This document shows, in pieces, positions 51,265 to 60,358 of a stretch of 64,000 bases of DNA. Below the pieces are notes generated by a model. That model had not been told where the DNA came from and made no database searches. It worked only from the letters and a program-made list of their open reading frames with translations. The DNA comes from Tetraselmis striata (taxonomy: Eukaryota; Chlorophyta; Chlorodendrophyceae; Chlorodendrales; Chlorodendraceae): the NCBI GenBank assembly GCA_006384855.1, contig VCJN01001312.1, positions 151,797 to 215,796 on the forward strand. Direction: 5' to 3'. Positions within the stretch are counted from its first letter, which is position 1. Every line of letters starts with the position of its first letter. The translations under genes and the position numbers were made by a program.

Positions 51265-53127
51265 ATGCGCGGCAAGGCGGAGGAGCTACGAGAGGAGGTG
51301 GACGCTAGCCTGAGCAAGCTTCTGTCTGCCAAGCCCAGCCGTCGGTACACCCACGCCTTGCATCACCACGCATGGGCCCTGCTCAAGCATTGCATGCAAC
51401 ACAAGGCGGGGTATTGGCTCCGCAATTGTCTTCCGTCCGAGGTGGAGGCCTTTGCGGAGGCGGTGGATGCCACCATCCTCGCGGCGGTCGAACGGGTGCT
51501 AGGGGTCTCTTTTGATCCCTCCACGTACGGCACCGACACCAATCCGGTGGTCACCGATTTCTTGGCGGAGCTTTTGCACGACCCCGACCCCATGGCAGCG
51601 GAGGTGGCTACCTTGAGCGAGGATGCAGTGGCCAGGGCGCGCAGCAGGCTTCACCTCCCCACTCGATTGAAGGGAGCTGGCATCCGCCGCATGGCTACCG
51701 TTCGTGATGCCGCCTTCATCGGCTGCATGAACGCCATCCTCCCAAGGTTCCTGACTAAGAACTCCGGCACCAACACCCCCACCCCTGGTTTCTTCGACCC
51801 ACAGCTCGGGTCCGTACTTGGCCGAGGCAGCTTCAACGCAAATTCTTCCGCCCGCCAGTATGACCACTTCCTCAACGATGCTCATGGGTCGGACAGCTAC
51901 GCCGCGGAGATGCGCGAGGCGTGGGGCCGCCTCCAAACGGCTACTGCTGGCCATCTCGGCGACGCAGATGCACGCCAGATGGAGCGGGAAGTGGAGGCTG
52001 CGTCGGGCTCGCAAAAGGAGCTGACGGCATTTCTAGACCAGGCCAACAACTCTCGGCTTCGAAATGAGGTGTGCGCTCTCCCTGCCACATGTAGGGAACG
52101 GATCTTGTTCAACCAGCTCGACGCGGCGTCAGGCATGTGGACAGTGGCCATCCCCACCGCACGGACAGCCATGACTCCGCATGAGCTGCGGGAGGTCGCT
52201 GCCGGGTACTTCTTTCTGCCTAGCCCGTGCTTGGCCCCGGTGGTTGGGTGCCAGATTATTCTGCCCTCGACGGAGCACAACCCCGTCATTGTTGATCTAT
52301 ACGGCGACGCGCTCATGAACCTCCCGGCGCCTGGAGACGCTCACTGGCGTGTACAGCACGACGCTATCGCAGATGCCTTCCGCGATCACTGTGTTCACGA
52401 CCTAGGTATCGCGGTACGGCGGGAGGTGGATGACTTGTTCCAGCAGGCAGTGCCTCTCGGCAACACCGTACCCCGGGATGAACTCAAGGACCTAGTGCCG
52501 GACGCAGAGCTCTCCCTTCCGGCGTTCAACGTCGTGACCGGGAGCTATGATCCCCGGAGCTTGAAGTCCACGCTGCTAGAGTTCAAGACTATGCGGTACG
52601 GGGTCAAGTACACTTCAGTGCCCCGGGCCACAGCTGTGGATCGGTTTGAGCGCTCCCTGTTGGGCGACATACAACGGGGGTTGGCTGCGCGGGACGCGGC
52701 GTGGCACAACACAGAGCCCGGACACAAGGGTCCTCTTCGAGACATCCTGGATATGTCGGAGTACACGGGCATGGTCTTCGGCACAGTGGGTGAGGTGAGC
52801 AAGGGGGTGCACCGCACAGTGCGTGGTATCGCATGCTTGGCTGCGGACCGGGGTGCCCTCTCATCGCGGGGCACTCGGTGCATCACCCGGGCTCACCAGG
52901 AGGCCTTGCTCGCAAGAGATTTCCTCGGGGTCCTGAGCTTGGTGGCCGCTCGAGAGCGTGCTCGCTGCCTCATCAGACGGCGCAGATTCGTCTCCCATCC
53001 CGTTGCTGAAGCTGCACAGCACGTCCGAGGATCACCCACACACACACGTGCTCGCGTGGCCCGGACTCTGAACCGTGTGCGCATCACTCATCCATCCCGC
53101 CTTATGCGGGATGCGGGCCGCTTTTAG
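51265..53127 (+). CDS. LINE protein C-terminal part, 620 residues, open
   Basis: Corresponds to everything after the RT. The first 200 residues are helical (YTHALHHHAWALLKHCMQHK). GAGIRRMATVRDAAFIGCMN follows the pattern of algal RT elements. A candidate nuclease core is at D429...E439-F-K441 (SYDP then LLEFKTMRYG), which fits PD-(D/E)XK. A basic C terminus ends RLMRDAGRF. The frame is undamaged although the RT is missing, so the copy is young. The ATG at 51265 is only the first internal Met; there is no evidence of expression. Confidence 0.8.
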   Translation: MRGKAEELREEVDASLSKLLSAKPSRRYTHALHHHAWALLKHCMQHKAGYWLRNCLPSEVEAFAEAVDATILAAVERVLGVSFDPSTYGTDTNPVVTDFLAELLHDPDPMAAEVATLSEDAVARARSRLHLPTRLKGAGIRRMATVRDAAFIGCMNAILPRFLTKNSGTNTPTPGFFDPQLGSVLGRGSFNANSSARQYDHFLNDAHGSDSYAAEMREAWGRLQTATAGHLGDADARQMEREVEAASGSQKELTAFLDQANNSRLRNEVCALPATCRERILFNQLDAASGMWTVAIPTARTAMTPHELREVAAGYFFLPSPCLAPVVGCQIILPSTEHNPVIVDLYGDALMNLPAPGDAHWRVQHDAIADAFRDHCVHDLGIAVRREVDDLFQQAVPLGNTVPRDELKDLVPDAELSLPAFNVVTGSYDPRSLKSTLLEFKTMRYGVKYTSVPRATAVDRFERSLLGDIQRGLAARDAAWHNTEPGHKGPLRDILDMSEYTGMVFGTVGEVSKGVHRTVRGIACLAADRGALSSRGTRCITRAHQEALLARDFLGVLSLVAARERARCLIRRRRFVSHPVAEAAQHVRGSPTHTRARVARTLNRVRITHPSRLMRDAGRF

Positions 53128-53132
53128 GCGGC
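53094..53132 (+). promoter_or_regulatory. Two 3' hairpins of the LINE, stop codon in the second loop
   Basis: Hairpin 1: ATCCCGC-CTTAT-GCGGGAT. Hairpin 2: GCCGC-TTTTAG-GCGGC. The TAG of the ORF (53125-53127) is in the second loop. Present in every copy that reaches this point (20.5, 20.6, 30.8, 53.1, 55.1 kb). Likely the RNA structure that the RT recognises, by analogy with R2 and stringent LINEs. Confidence 0.7.
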
Positions 53133-53182
53133 TTGCTGTGTTGATTTTCTAATTCTGGGGAACTGCCCTTTTTGTAATTCAC

Positions 53183-53196
53183 ACCAGTACTGTACA
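53183..53196. repeat. 14-bp duplication between LINE copies B and C
   Basis: ACCAGTACTGTACA, repeated at 55164-55177 after copy C. It is both the 3' junction of copy B and the 5' flank of copy C. Confidence 0.85.
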
Positions 53197-55163
53197 TGTC
53201 CTGAACGTGCCGCTCGGATCGCCAGAGTATGTGCAGGCGTACATGCGCGGCAAGGCGGGGGAGCTACGAGAGGAAGTGGAAGCTAGCCTGAGCAAGCTTC
53301 TGTCTGCCAAGCCCAGCCGTCGGTACACCCACGCCTTGCATCACCACGCATGGGCCCTGCTCAAGCATTGCATGCAACACAAGGCGGGGTATTGGCTCCG
53401 CAATTGTCTTCCGTCCGAGGTGGAGGCCTTCGCGGAGGCGGTGGATGCCACCGTCCTCGCGGCGGTCGAACGGGTGCTAGGGGTCTCTTTTGATCCCTCC
53501 ACGTACGGCACCGACACCAATCCGGTGGTCGCCGATTTCTTGGCGGAGCTTTTGCACGACCCCGACCCCATGGCAGCGGAGGTGGCTACCTTGAGCGAGG
53601 ATGCAGTGGCCAGGGCGCGCAGCAGGCTTCACCTCCCCACTCGATTGAAGGGAGCTGGCATCCGCCGCATGGCTACCGTTCGTGATGCCGCCTTCATCGG
53701 CTGCATGAATGCCATCCTCCCAAGGTTCCTGACTAGGAACTCCGGCACCAACACCCCCACCCCTGGTTTCTTCGACCCACAGCTCGGGTCCGTACTTGGC
53801 CGAGGCAGCTTCAACGCAAATTCTTCCGCCCGCCAGTATGACCACTTCCTCAACGATGCTCATGGGTCGGACAGCTACGCCGCGGAGATGCGGGAGGCGT
53901 GGGGCCGCCTCCAAGCGGCTACTGCTGGCCATCTCGGCGACGCAGATGCACGCCAGATGGGGCGGGAAGTGGAGGCTGCGTCGGGCTCGCAAAAGGAGCT
54001 GACGGCATTTATAGACCAGGCCAACAACTCTCGGCTTCGAAATGAGGTGTGCGCTCTCCCTGCCACAAGTAGGGAACGGATCTTGTTCAACCAGCTCGAC
54101 GCGGCGTCAGGCATGTGGACAGTGGCCATCCCCACCGCGCGGACAGCCATGACTCCGCATGAGCTGCGGGAGGTCGCTGCCGGGTACTTCTTTCTGCCTA
54201 GCCCGTGCTTGGCCCCGGTGGTTGGGAGCCAGATCATTCTGCCCTCGACGGAGCACAACCCCGTCACTGTTGACCTATACGGCGACGCGCTCATGAACCT
54301 CCCGGCGCCTGGAGACGCTCACTGGCGTGTACAGCACGACGCTATCGCAGATGCCTTCCGCGATCACTGTGTTCACGACCTAGGTATCGCGGTACGGCGG
54401 GAGGTGGATGACTTGTTCCAGCAGGCAGTGCCTCTCGGCAACACCGTACCCAGGGATGAACTCAAGGACCTAGTGCCGGACGCAGAGCTCTCCCTTCCGG
54501 CGTTCAACGTCGTGACCGGGAGCTATGATCCCCGGAGCTTGAAGTCCACGCTGCTGGAGTTCAAGACTATGCGGTACGGGGTCAAGTACACTTCAGTGCC
54601 CCGGGGCACGGCTGTGGATCGGTTTGAGCGCTCCCTGTTGGGCGACATACAACGGGGGTTGGCTGCGCGGGATGCGGCGTGGCACAGCATAGAGCCCGGA
54701 CAGAAGGGTCCTCTTCGAGACATCCTGCTGGATATGTCGAAGTACACGGGCATGGTCTTCGGCACAGTGGGTGAGGTGAGCAAGGGGGTGCACCGCACAG
54801 TGCGTGGTATCGCATGCTTGGCTGCGGATCGGGGTGCCCTCTCATCGCGGGGCACTCGGTGCATCACCCGGGCTCACCAGGAGGCCTTGCTCGCAAGAGA
54901 TTTCCTCGGGATCCTGAGCTTGGTGGCCGCTCGAGAGCGCGCTCGCTGCCTCATCAGACGGCGCAGATTCGTCTGCCATCCCGTTGCTGAAGCTGCACAG
55001 CACGTCCGAGGATCACCCACACACACACGTGCTCGCGTGGCCCGGACTCTGAACCGTGTGCGCATCACTCATCCATCCCGGCTTATGCGGGATGCGGGCC
55101 GCTTTTAGGCGGCTTGCTGTGTTGATTTTCTAATTCTGGGGAACTGCCTTTTTTGTAATTCAC
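53197..55163 (+). mobile_element. LINE copy C, 5' truncated (1.97 kb)
   Basis: Starts about 45 bases further upstream in the element than copy B, at GTCCTGAACGTGCCGCTCGG, and ends at the standard 3' end. Flanked by a perfect 14-bp duplication. Very similar to copy B; differences include an extra codon near 54726 and a base in the first hairpin stem. Confidence 0.9.
53207..55108 (+). CDS. LINE protein C-terminal part, 633 residues, open
   Basis: Same domain content as the ORF of copy B, including SYDP and LLEFKTMRYG, with scattered substitutions and one added Leu near residue 508. Start at 53207 (GTG or the downstream ATG) is arbitrary because the true start is upstream of the truncation. No nonsense or frameshift. 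Confidence 0.8.
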   Translation: MPLGSPEYVQAYMRGKAGELREEVEASLSKLLSAKPSRRYTHALHHHAWALLKHCMQHKAGYWLRNCLPSEVEAFAEAVDATVLAAVERVLGVSFDPSTYGTDTNPVVADFLAELLHDPDPMAAEVATLSEDAVARARSRLHLPTRLKGAGIRRMATVRDAAFIGCMNAILPRFLTRNSGTNTPTPGFFDPQLGSVLGRGSFNANSSARQYDHFLNDAHGSDSYAAEMREAWGRLQAATAGHLGDADARQMGREVEAASGSQKELTAFIDQANNSRLRNEVCALPATSRERILFNQLDAASGMWTVAIPTARTAMTPHELREVAAGYFFLPSPCLAPVVGSQIILPSTEHNPVTVDLYGDALMNLPAPGDAHWRVQHDAIADAFRDHCVHDLGIAVRREVDDLFQQAVPLGNTVPRDELKDLVPDAELSLPAFNVVTGSYDPRSLKSTLLEFKTMRYGVKYTSVPRGTAVDRFERSLLGDIQRGLAARDAAWHSIEPGQKGPLRDILLDMSKYTGMVFGTVGEVSKGVHRTVRGIACLAADRGALSSRGTRCITRAHQEALLARDFLGILSLVAARERARCLIRRRRFVCHPVAEAAQHVRGSPTHTRARVARTLNRVRITHPSRLMRDAGRF

Positions 55164-55177
55164 ACCAGTACTGTACA

Positions 55178-55409
55178 GGTACCTGTACGAGGCTGTACTG
55201 CGCGGTATTTACCGGACACCTGTAGGGGCGTAGGGCTACCCTCACCTGTACTACCAGCAGTGATGATCGGCTTGTGGTAATCTTTCAGTACTGTTTTTAA
55301 CTAGCGGGGGATTTGTTACCGGCTTTTTTAATGGCCTTTATGTAAATTCACACCAGTAACGACGACTCACACAATACAGCGACGACTAGAGCCCTAACTA
55401 TATGTAGTT
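55178..55409. other. Intergenic, CAGTA/GTACC-rich
   Basis: Contains GTACAGGTACCTGTACGAGG-type sequence and, at 55330-55353, a fragment like the LINE 3' end (AAATTCACACCAGTAACGAC). No gene. Confidence 0.5.
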
Positions 55410-56530
55410 ACATGAGCTAGCTGCAAAAGGCGATCAGGAAACCACCGCGAAAATAGGCAATAGGAAACATCCACTACAGCAGTTGCGAGGTGGAAGCAGC
55501 ACCAGAAGAGGGTGCGGAATGAGCACAGGCAAACGCATCAGACTTGGCCGTCTACACTCCGGCAGAGAGAATGCCGCCCAAGGCACCATGCACGCAAGCA
55601 GAGACTCGCTGCAACAACCCCGCCCGTCGCGTGCGCGACAGGTGATGGCGGAACTCAGCGGGCTGGCTGGCAACAAAGTTTCGAAGAGCCTGGACGGACT
55701 GACCACGAAGGAAGCATGAAGTCGAGGCGGAAGGACCGCCAGGGAAGTTGCGCACAGCAAGTAATACCGCGAAGATGTAGACCACCGTTAAAGCGGATTT
55801 TCCGAGGCGGCCGCGTTCCTGAACCACAAAAGGGTAGCACTGGTGACCACCCAGCACGGGGGCGGAAGACGCCCGGTCGCCGCTAGCTTGTTGCGCTCCG
55901 CCTCGGTCGCCGCGATCCCCGGGGTGCACCAGCGGGGGTCGTTGCCCCAAGTGGGGGTCGTGGAGGACACGCACGCGAAATCGATCATGTAATCGCACGC
56001 CGGTCCCCCCCCACCCCGCCAGAGTCAAATCTTACGGCCGCGAGCGGTCCGCTGGGCGCAGCCCACTCGTCTCAAGGGTCAAGTTGCCGACTCCCGAGCG
56101 GTCTCGGTCGAGCACCGCCTCCGCTTCGATCGCCACGGAAGCCCACAGATTTTTCAAAGCGGTAGGTATGCATGCGGTGCTTGTAGTTCGCAACGGGGCA
56201 CATGGGCAGATGATCCACGACGAAATCCGTGGCATTCAGGTTCGAGCCATCCGTAGAGCGAAGCCATAAGGGGTCAAACCCACACGTGGGGCCATGACAT
56301 GTGACGAGCGTGGAACCCCTGCGCGGGCAAAGGCCCAGCACCCGCGCAGCGGCGGCCGAATAAGCAGCATGGGGAATCTTGCGGGCGGACTCGTGATCTG
56401 ACTGGAAAAGCGATAGGGAGCCCGGCCCGCATGCGCTGTACAAGCGGAGGTTATCAAGGCGCGAGGCCGCGGCACCCATACGCTGGAAGCCAAGAGCGAG
56501 GGCCACGAAGTCACGCAAGCGAATCGCACC
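55410..56530 (-). mobile_element. 3' part of second retroelement family, copy 2 (decayed)
   Basis: Inverse partner of 23231-24305. Minus-strand order: MGAAASRLDNLRLYSACG; Cys/His segment with CHGPTCGFDPLW, HLPMCP and KHRMHT (finger-like); then IDFACVSSTTPTWGND, GRLGKSALTVVYIFAVLLAV and AEFRHHLSRTRRAGLLQR. That order (finger, His/Arg segment, DFACVS-type strand) resembles the REL-endonuclease region of R2/NeSL-like elements; this is inference. Several frameshifts. It ends TAGCTCATGTAAC like the tail family. Confidence 0.55.
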
Positions 56531-58710
56531 TCGAGATCATATATTTACAAACATGGGCAGTCACGAAGGCGGCATGCCGTTCCACCAACCCCCGAGCCGC
56601 GGAGCTCACTCCCATACTAGCTCCATATTATCCATATTATCCAGCCCTAACTCGCCCGTCCGATCAGAATCGCCATCCGATAATATATTATCCCATCCAC
56701 TAATAAATCCTTACAGGAAATAAGTTATCATTCGCCAATGAAACGCCTACCATGTAGAAATTGCACGGATTCTTCCGGACTACCCGACTATCGGAAAACG
56801 GTCGCAGCGCCCCCTAAGTTATCATTCGATAGTTGGTGATGTCACCCCCCCCCCCCCTTCTATGAATGGTCGGAGAAACGTTGTAGGTGCTCGTGCCTAC
56901 GACCGAACCGTAGGAGCGTATTTCCTCTTATATACGCCTACATGGTGGCCTCTATATAGAAGCCACCATGTAACGAACGCCATGGCGGGCGATCGCCCCG
57001 ACGAGCATGCCCCGACCATGCATACCCCCCCCCCCCCCCCAACCACCCTCATGCGCCCATCTTGATTCCCCGGCGCACATCTCATGCGCGTCGCTGCCGG
57101 GGACCTTGAGGGGCGTGGGGCGCGGCGGCCTCTTGCCAGGCACACCCCGCACGGTCGCGAAGGTGGGCTGGGCTCGTCGCGCTTGCGGCCCTGCGGGCTG
57201 CCCTCGCCGAGGGGGGAGGCCGGTTGGGCTCGTGCGGCTTTGTTCGGCTCATAGGCGGCCACATGACCCCTGGGGCTGATAGCGCGGGGCTTCAGGCTGC
57301 GCCCCGACCTCGGCGGTCTGCTAATCGTGGGGGCTTCGGGCTTAGTTGCCGGCGGGCCGGCCATCCCTTAAAGCATGAGCAGTCGCTGCAGTTGCGTAGC
57401 GCTTTGGCCTTCCGGGCGGGCGGCCCGGCATGCACGTCCCCAGACGCGAGCTGTTGGGTACAGTTGTGACGAAGCGTGGCTACTGGAGGAGTAAGAGGCC
57501 GGAACGGACGTACTGCGCGTTGGAGCGCGTATTGCGCGTCCCTCGGTATCATAAGTTGGGGTCAGCTGCGGGTGTTGGATGACCGTCGGAGAAAAGCCCG
57601 GCTTTATCGGCGGGTGCCTCGGTTTCTATTGTGGGCGCATCCCGCGCGCGCGTTTCGTTGACGAATGATAACTTGTGCCTTAGGCCATACATGTCGTTTT
57701 AGCTGCCCCCCCCCCCCCCCCTAGGGTGGTAAACCGGATATCGGCAAAATTAAGATGCTAAATCCCACAATACTTAATACAATACTGGAGAAGCCGTAGT
57801 GACGTGCGTACGGCCGCGCGTGGCCCCACGATTGCGTGCGCGCTATCCCTGGCGGCACCACGTCGGTTTTAGAGGCTCCATTCGATACACCCGCCACATG
57901 CATGACCATGGCCGCAGGCCGCCATTGGGCATCACAACACGCCACTCTTACGGACGCCACCCCCACCATGACCTTGGTAGCATTCGAGTTTTCAAGGGTT
58001 TTTCTTTTCTTTTTTAGCATCTCTTTTTCTTTTAAAAACCCTACTAAAAATTGAGCGTTTTCTATTGCCGTGGATGTAGCTGTACGTAGCTTGCAAAGTA
58101 CAGCTGGAGACCGGTATTTGAAAATGCCGGTTTTCCGTGCCGTAGCCGGCCGCCGCATTATATGCGGCGGTTGTTTGTATGATTGCTCATTCTCTCGTCG
58201 TGCTTTATATCGGCGCTCCGATTTCCTACCCGCCCTCCCTCTGGAAATCTCATTTATATTTTCCGTACTTGGGTACCTGCTTGCTTCTGTGATGTGTTTT
58301 GTGCACAGTGATGCGAGTAGTGTGGTACTATGGTTATGGGATTTGATGCGTTGCTCTGACCAACTCTGCTAAGTATTGTGCCTTTTGGTTGAAGTGACAC
58401 TGCTGGACGACCGCTGGCCTGGAGATGAGATGTATGAGTGCATAGAGGCAGCGGTTACCCGGCTTTTTCATTTCATGTAACGAACACCCTTGTGCCCACC
58501 GACGTTCACCGGTTGCACACTGAGGCTACGTACTAGTGTTGTCTCAGTGCCTGCCGCTCAATTGCGAGCGGGCACGGCTCGGAAAACCCGCTGTATCTGT
58601 AGTACGTGTCTTATTTAGCGTATAGCGGTCTACGACCGCATGATGTTCATCTAGGAACACCGTGCCGTTGCGGGTATAATCACGAGTGATATCGTCTATT
58701 TATTTCATTA
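56531..58710. other. Intergenic, no gene recognised
   Basis: C runs at 56847-56857, 57026-57041 and 57704-57721; a near-perfect hairpin at 56940-56971; a GC-rich block 57060-57480 with Arg/Gly/Pro-rich frames in several phases; a 100-codon frame (58070-58372) with a hydrophobic patch. None can be assigned. Confidence 0.4.
56940..56971. repeat. 32-bp inverted repeat
   Basis: ACATGGTGGC and GCCACCATGT enclose CTCTATATAGAA, itself nearly self-complementary. Confidence 0.85.
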
Positions 58711-58876
58711 GGGCTTTCACAAATGCGCACTACAAACAGAACTAACAGCAACTATGAAAGGTTTGCCAGCAAAAGAGAGACCTAAGCCTGAAACCAAGGT
58801 CGAGCAGGAGGACAGGGAGCCAAGAACCAACAAGGAGCCAAGGGAACCACAAAGTCGCTTAGCTGCCAAGAACCAA
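58711..58876 (+). repeat. Dispersed repeat R1, copy 2
   Basis: Close match to 21439-21600 in the same orientation. In both places repeat R2 follows within a few hundred bases, but in opposite orientations. Confidence 0.8.
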
Positions 58877-59238
58877 AGGGACCCCCGTCCCGGGGTGGGC
58901 TATCAGCCGCGGCGAGGACGCTTGCAGCCAATGACCCGGGGCATAGCAACAGAGTGACCCGGGTGATATCGGGTCGATCATATAGCACTTCCTAAAACAT
59001 GTTTTCGTTTATTCGAGATGCAATGACCGTAAAATTGCGTAGTCATGATAACGACTATTCGCGGCGCAAGTACGATTAATTTAGCACTGGTGGCAGATGA
59101 TTATGAGTTTCAAGTTGAGTATGGGTTTGCCAAAAGTGCCTCGCGGGCTTGTTTACACAGGCAAGAGCCGAAATTGGCAGGAAGGTCTAGTGAAAGCGTG
59201 GAGGGGAAACGGAGTCATGGAAAACGCTGTGTGTAACA

Positions 59239-59411
59239 CAGCGAAACTGGAAGATGGCAGGCTCAGCTATTACGGCTGCTTTTATGTCTAGTCGTGCTGC
59301 ACACGAACGGGTGCAGCGGCGGGTGAGCTAGTATCCCGTGCCACATAGCAGCACAGCATGCATCCGGAAAAGCGGTTAGGAAAAGAGGAAAGCCATAAAC
59401 TAGTTTAGATC
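59239..59411 (-). repeat. Dispersed repeat R2, copy 2
   Basis: Inverse copy of 21706-21882 (CAGCGAAACTGGAAGATGGC to AAACTAGTTTAGATC). Confidence 0.75.
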
Positions 59412-59414
59412 ATT

Positions 59415-60358
59415 TCAAGTTGATCTCGAGCCTCGTTTTATCAGTGGAGAGCTAACGAAGAGAGCGGCAGACTGACGAAGCAGGGGTAGCGCCATGTCAA
59501 GGGGGCACCGGGAGGGCCACTGCTGCGGAGTCTTGTTGAAACTTGGAAGTGGCGAAGGGGCGCGATATTGTGGCCAAATAATATAACCACGCGCCATGTG
59601 AAGGGAGGACGTTGGGGTTGATGTAGTCCAGAACGACGTCAAAGTTTGAGGCCCAGCCGCCTTAATGGCATATGTTGGACAGCGGGACTCCGATGGCATT
59701 AGCAGCAGAGGTTGCACCCATGCGAATGCTGTGAGAGGTCTATGAAGTCTCAGCGGGAGAGACAGCACCGACGAGACGGACGGCCGTAGAGAGTCAGTCC
59801 GACATTGTAGCGGCTTGCACTGGCTTGACTTGGACTGCTCGCTCGGGGTGACCGCCCGGAAGTTGGTCTCGGCCAAGGCAGCAAGGATTAGGGGAGCATG
59901 CTGGATGTTGTCGATGAAGTGGTATAGGAGTCGGGCGACACGGGGGTGTTCCGACACGGGAAGGAGTAGCACATGTAGGTCGTCTTGGGCCGCGCCGGCC
60001 AGCACGGCCCTTCTCACGGTACACTTGCATGGTGATGTTGTAGGAGTCGACATGCACGTCCCGTATTTGGCAAGACACACTACTAGTAAGTCCCATGGCA
60101 AAAAACATGAAGTTGACAACCGCGGCCATGAGGGCCGGGAAGTCGTACTGATACTCAAGCAGGGGGAGGAGCAGACACAATCAACTCGGCTCGCTCGACG
60201 AAAGAGTAAGCGACATCGGCAAGCAACGGGACCCGCAAAGTAACGGCCTCCATGCGGCGTTGCCTTAGTAGCAGGCCACGATGCGCGGCGGTGAGATACA
60301 TGTTGTCCTTAGCGACGGGGATATTTCTCACTTTCCAGCCGGGCGGGGTATTGCGCAT
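59415..60358 (-). pseudogene. Decayed tyrosine recombinase of a mobile element (DIRS- or Crypton-like)
   Basis: Minus-strand pieces in different frames line up as one protein: DNMYLTAAHRGLLL; NFMFFAMGLTSSVSCQIRDV (the helix-rich region around catalytic box I); PVSEHPRVARLLYHFIDNI; HSIRMGATSAANAIG (box II H-x-x-R, near 59730); then GGWASNFDVVLDYI with the Trp and a candidate nucleophile Tyr. At least one stop (just before GGWAS) and two frameshifts break it. Tyrosine recombinases with an HSLRxGGA-type motif are typical of DIRS and related algal elements; no RT is present nearby, so the class stays open. Confidence 0.65.

Larger units (their letters stand above)
51264..53182 (+). mobile_element. 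LINE copy B, 5' truncated (1.9 kb)
   Basis: Begins inside the ORF and keeps the entire 3' part: hairpins 53094-53112 and 53117-53132, then the tail GATTTTCTAATTCTGGGGAA to TTCACACC. Flanks share only CAGTAC, so its own duplication is short or was altered. Copy C follows immediately in the same orientation. Confidence 0.9.

Noticed and set aside
51499-52316. Minus-strand frames of 171 and 139 codons (and the same in the other LINE copies)
   Set aside because: They are complements of the LINE ORF and recur only because that ORF is repeated.
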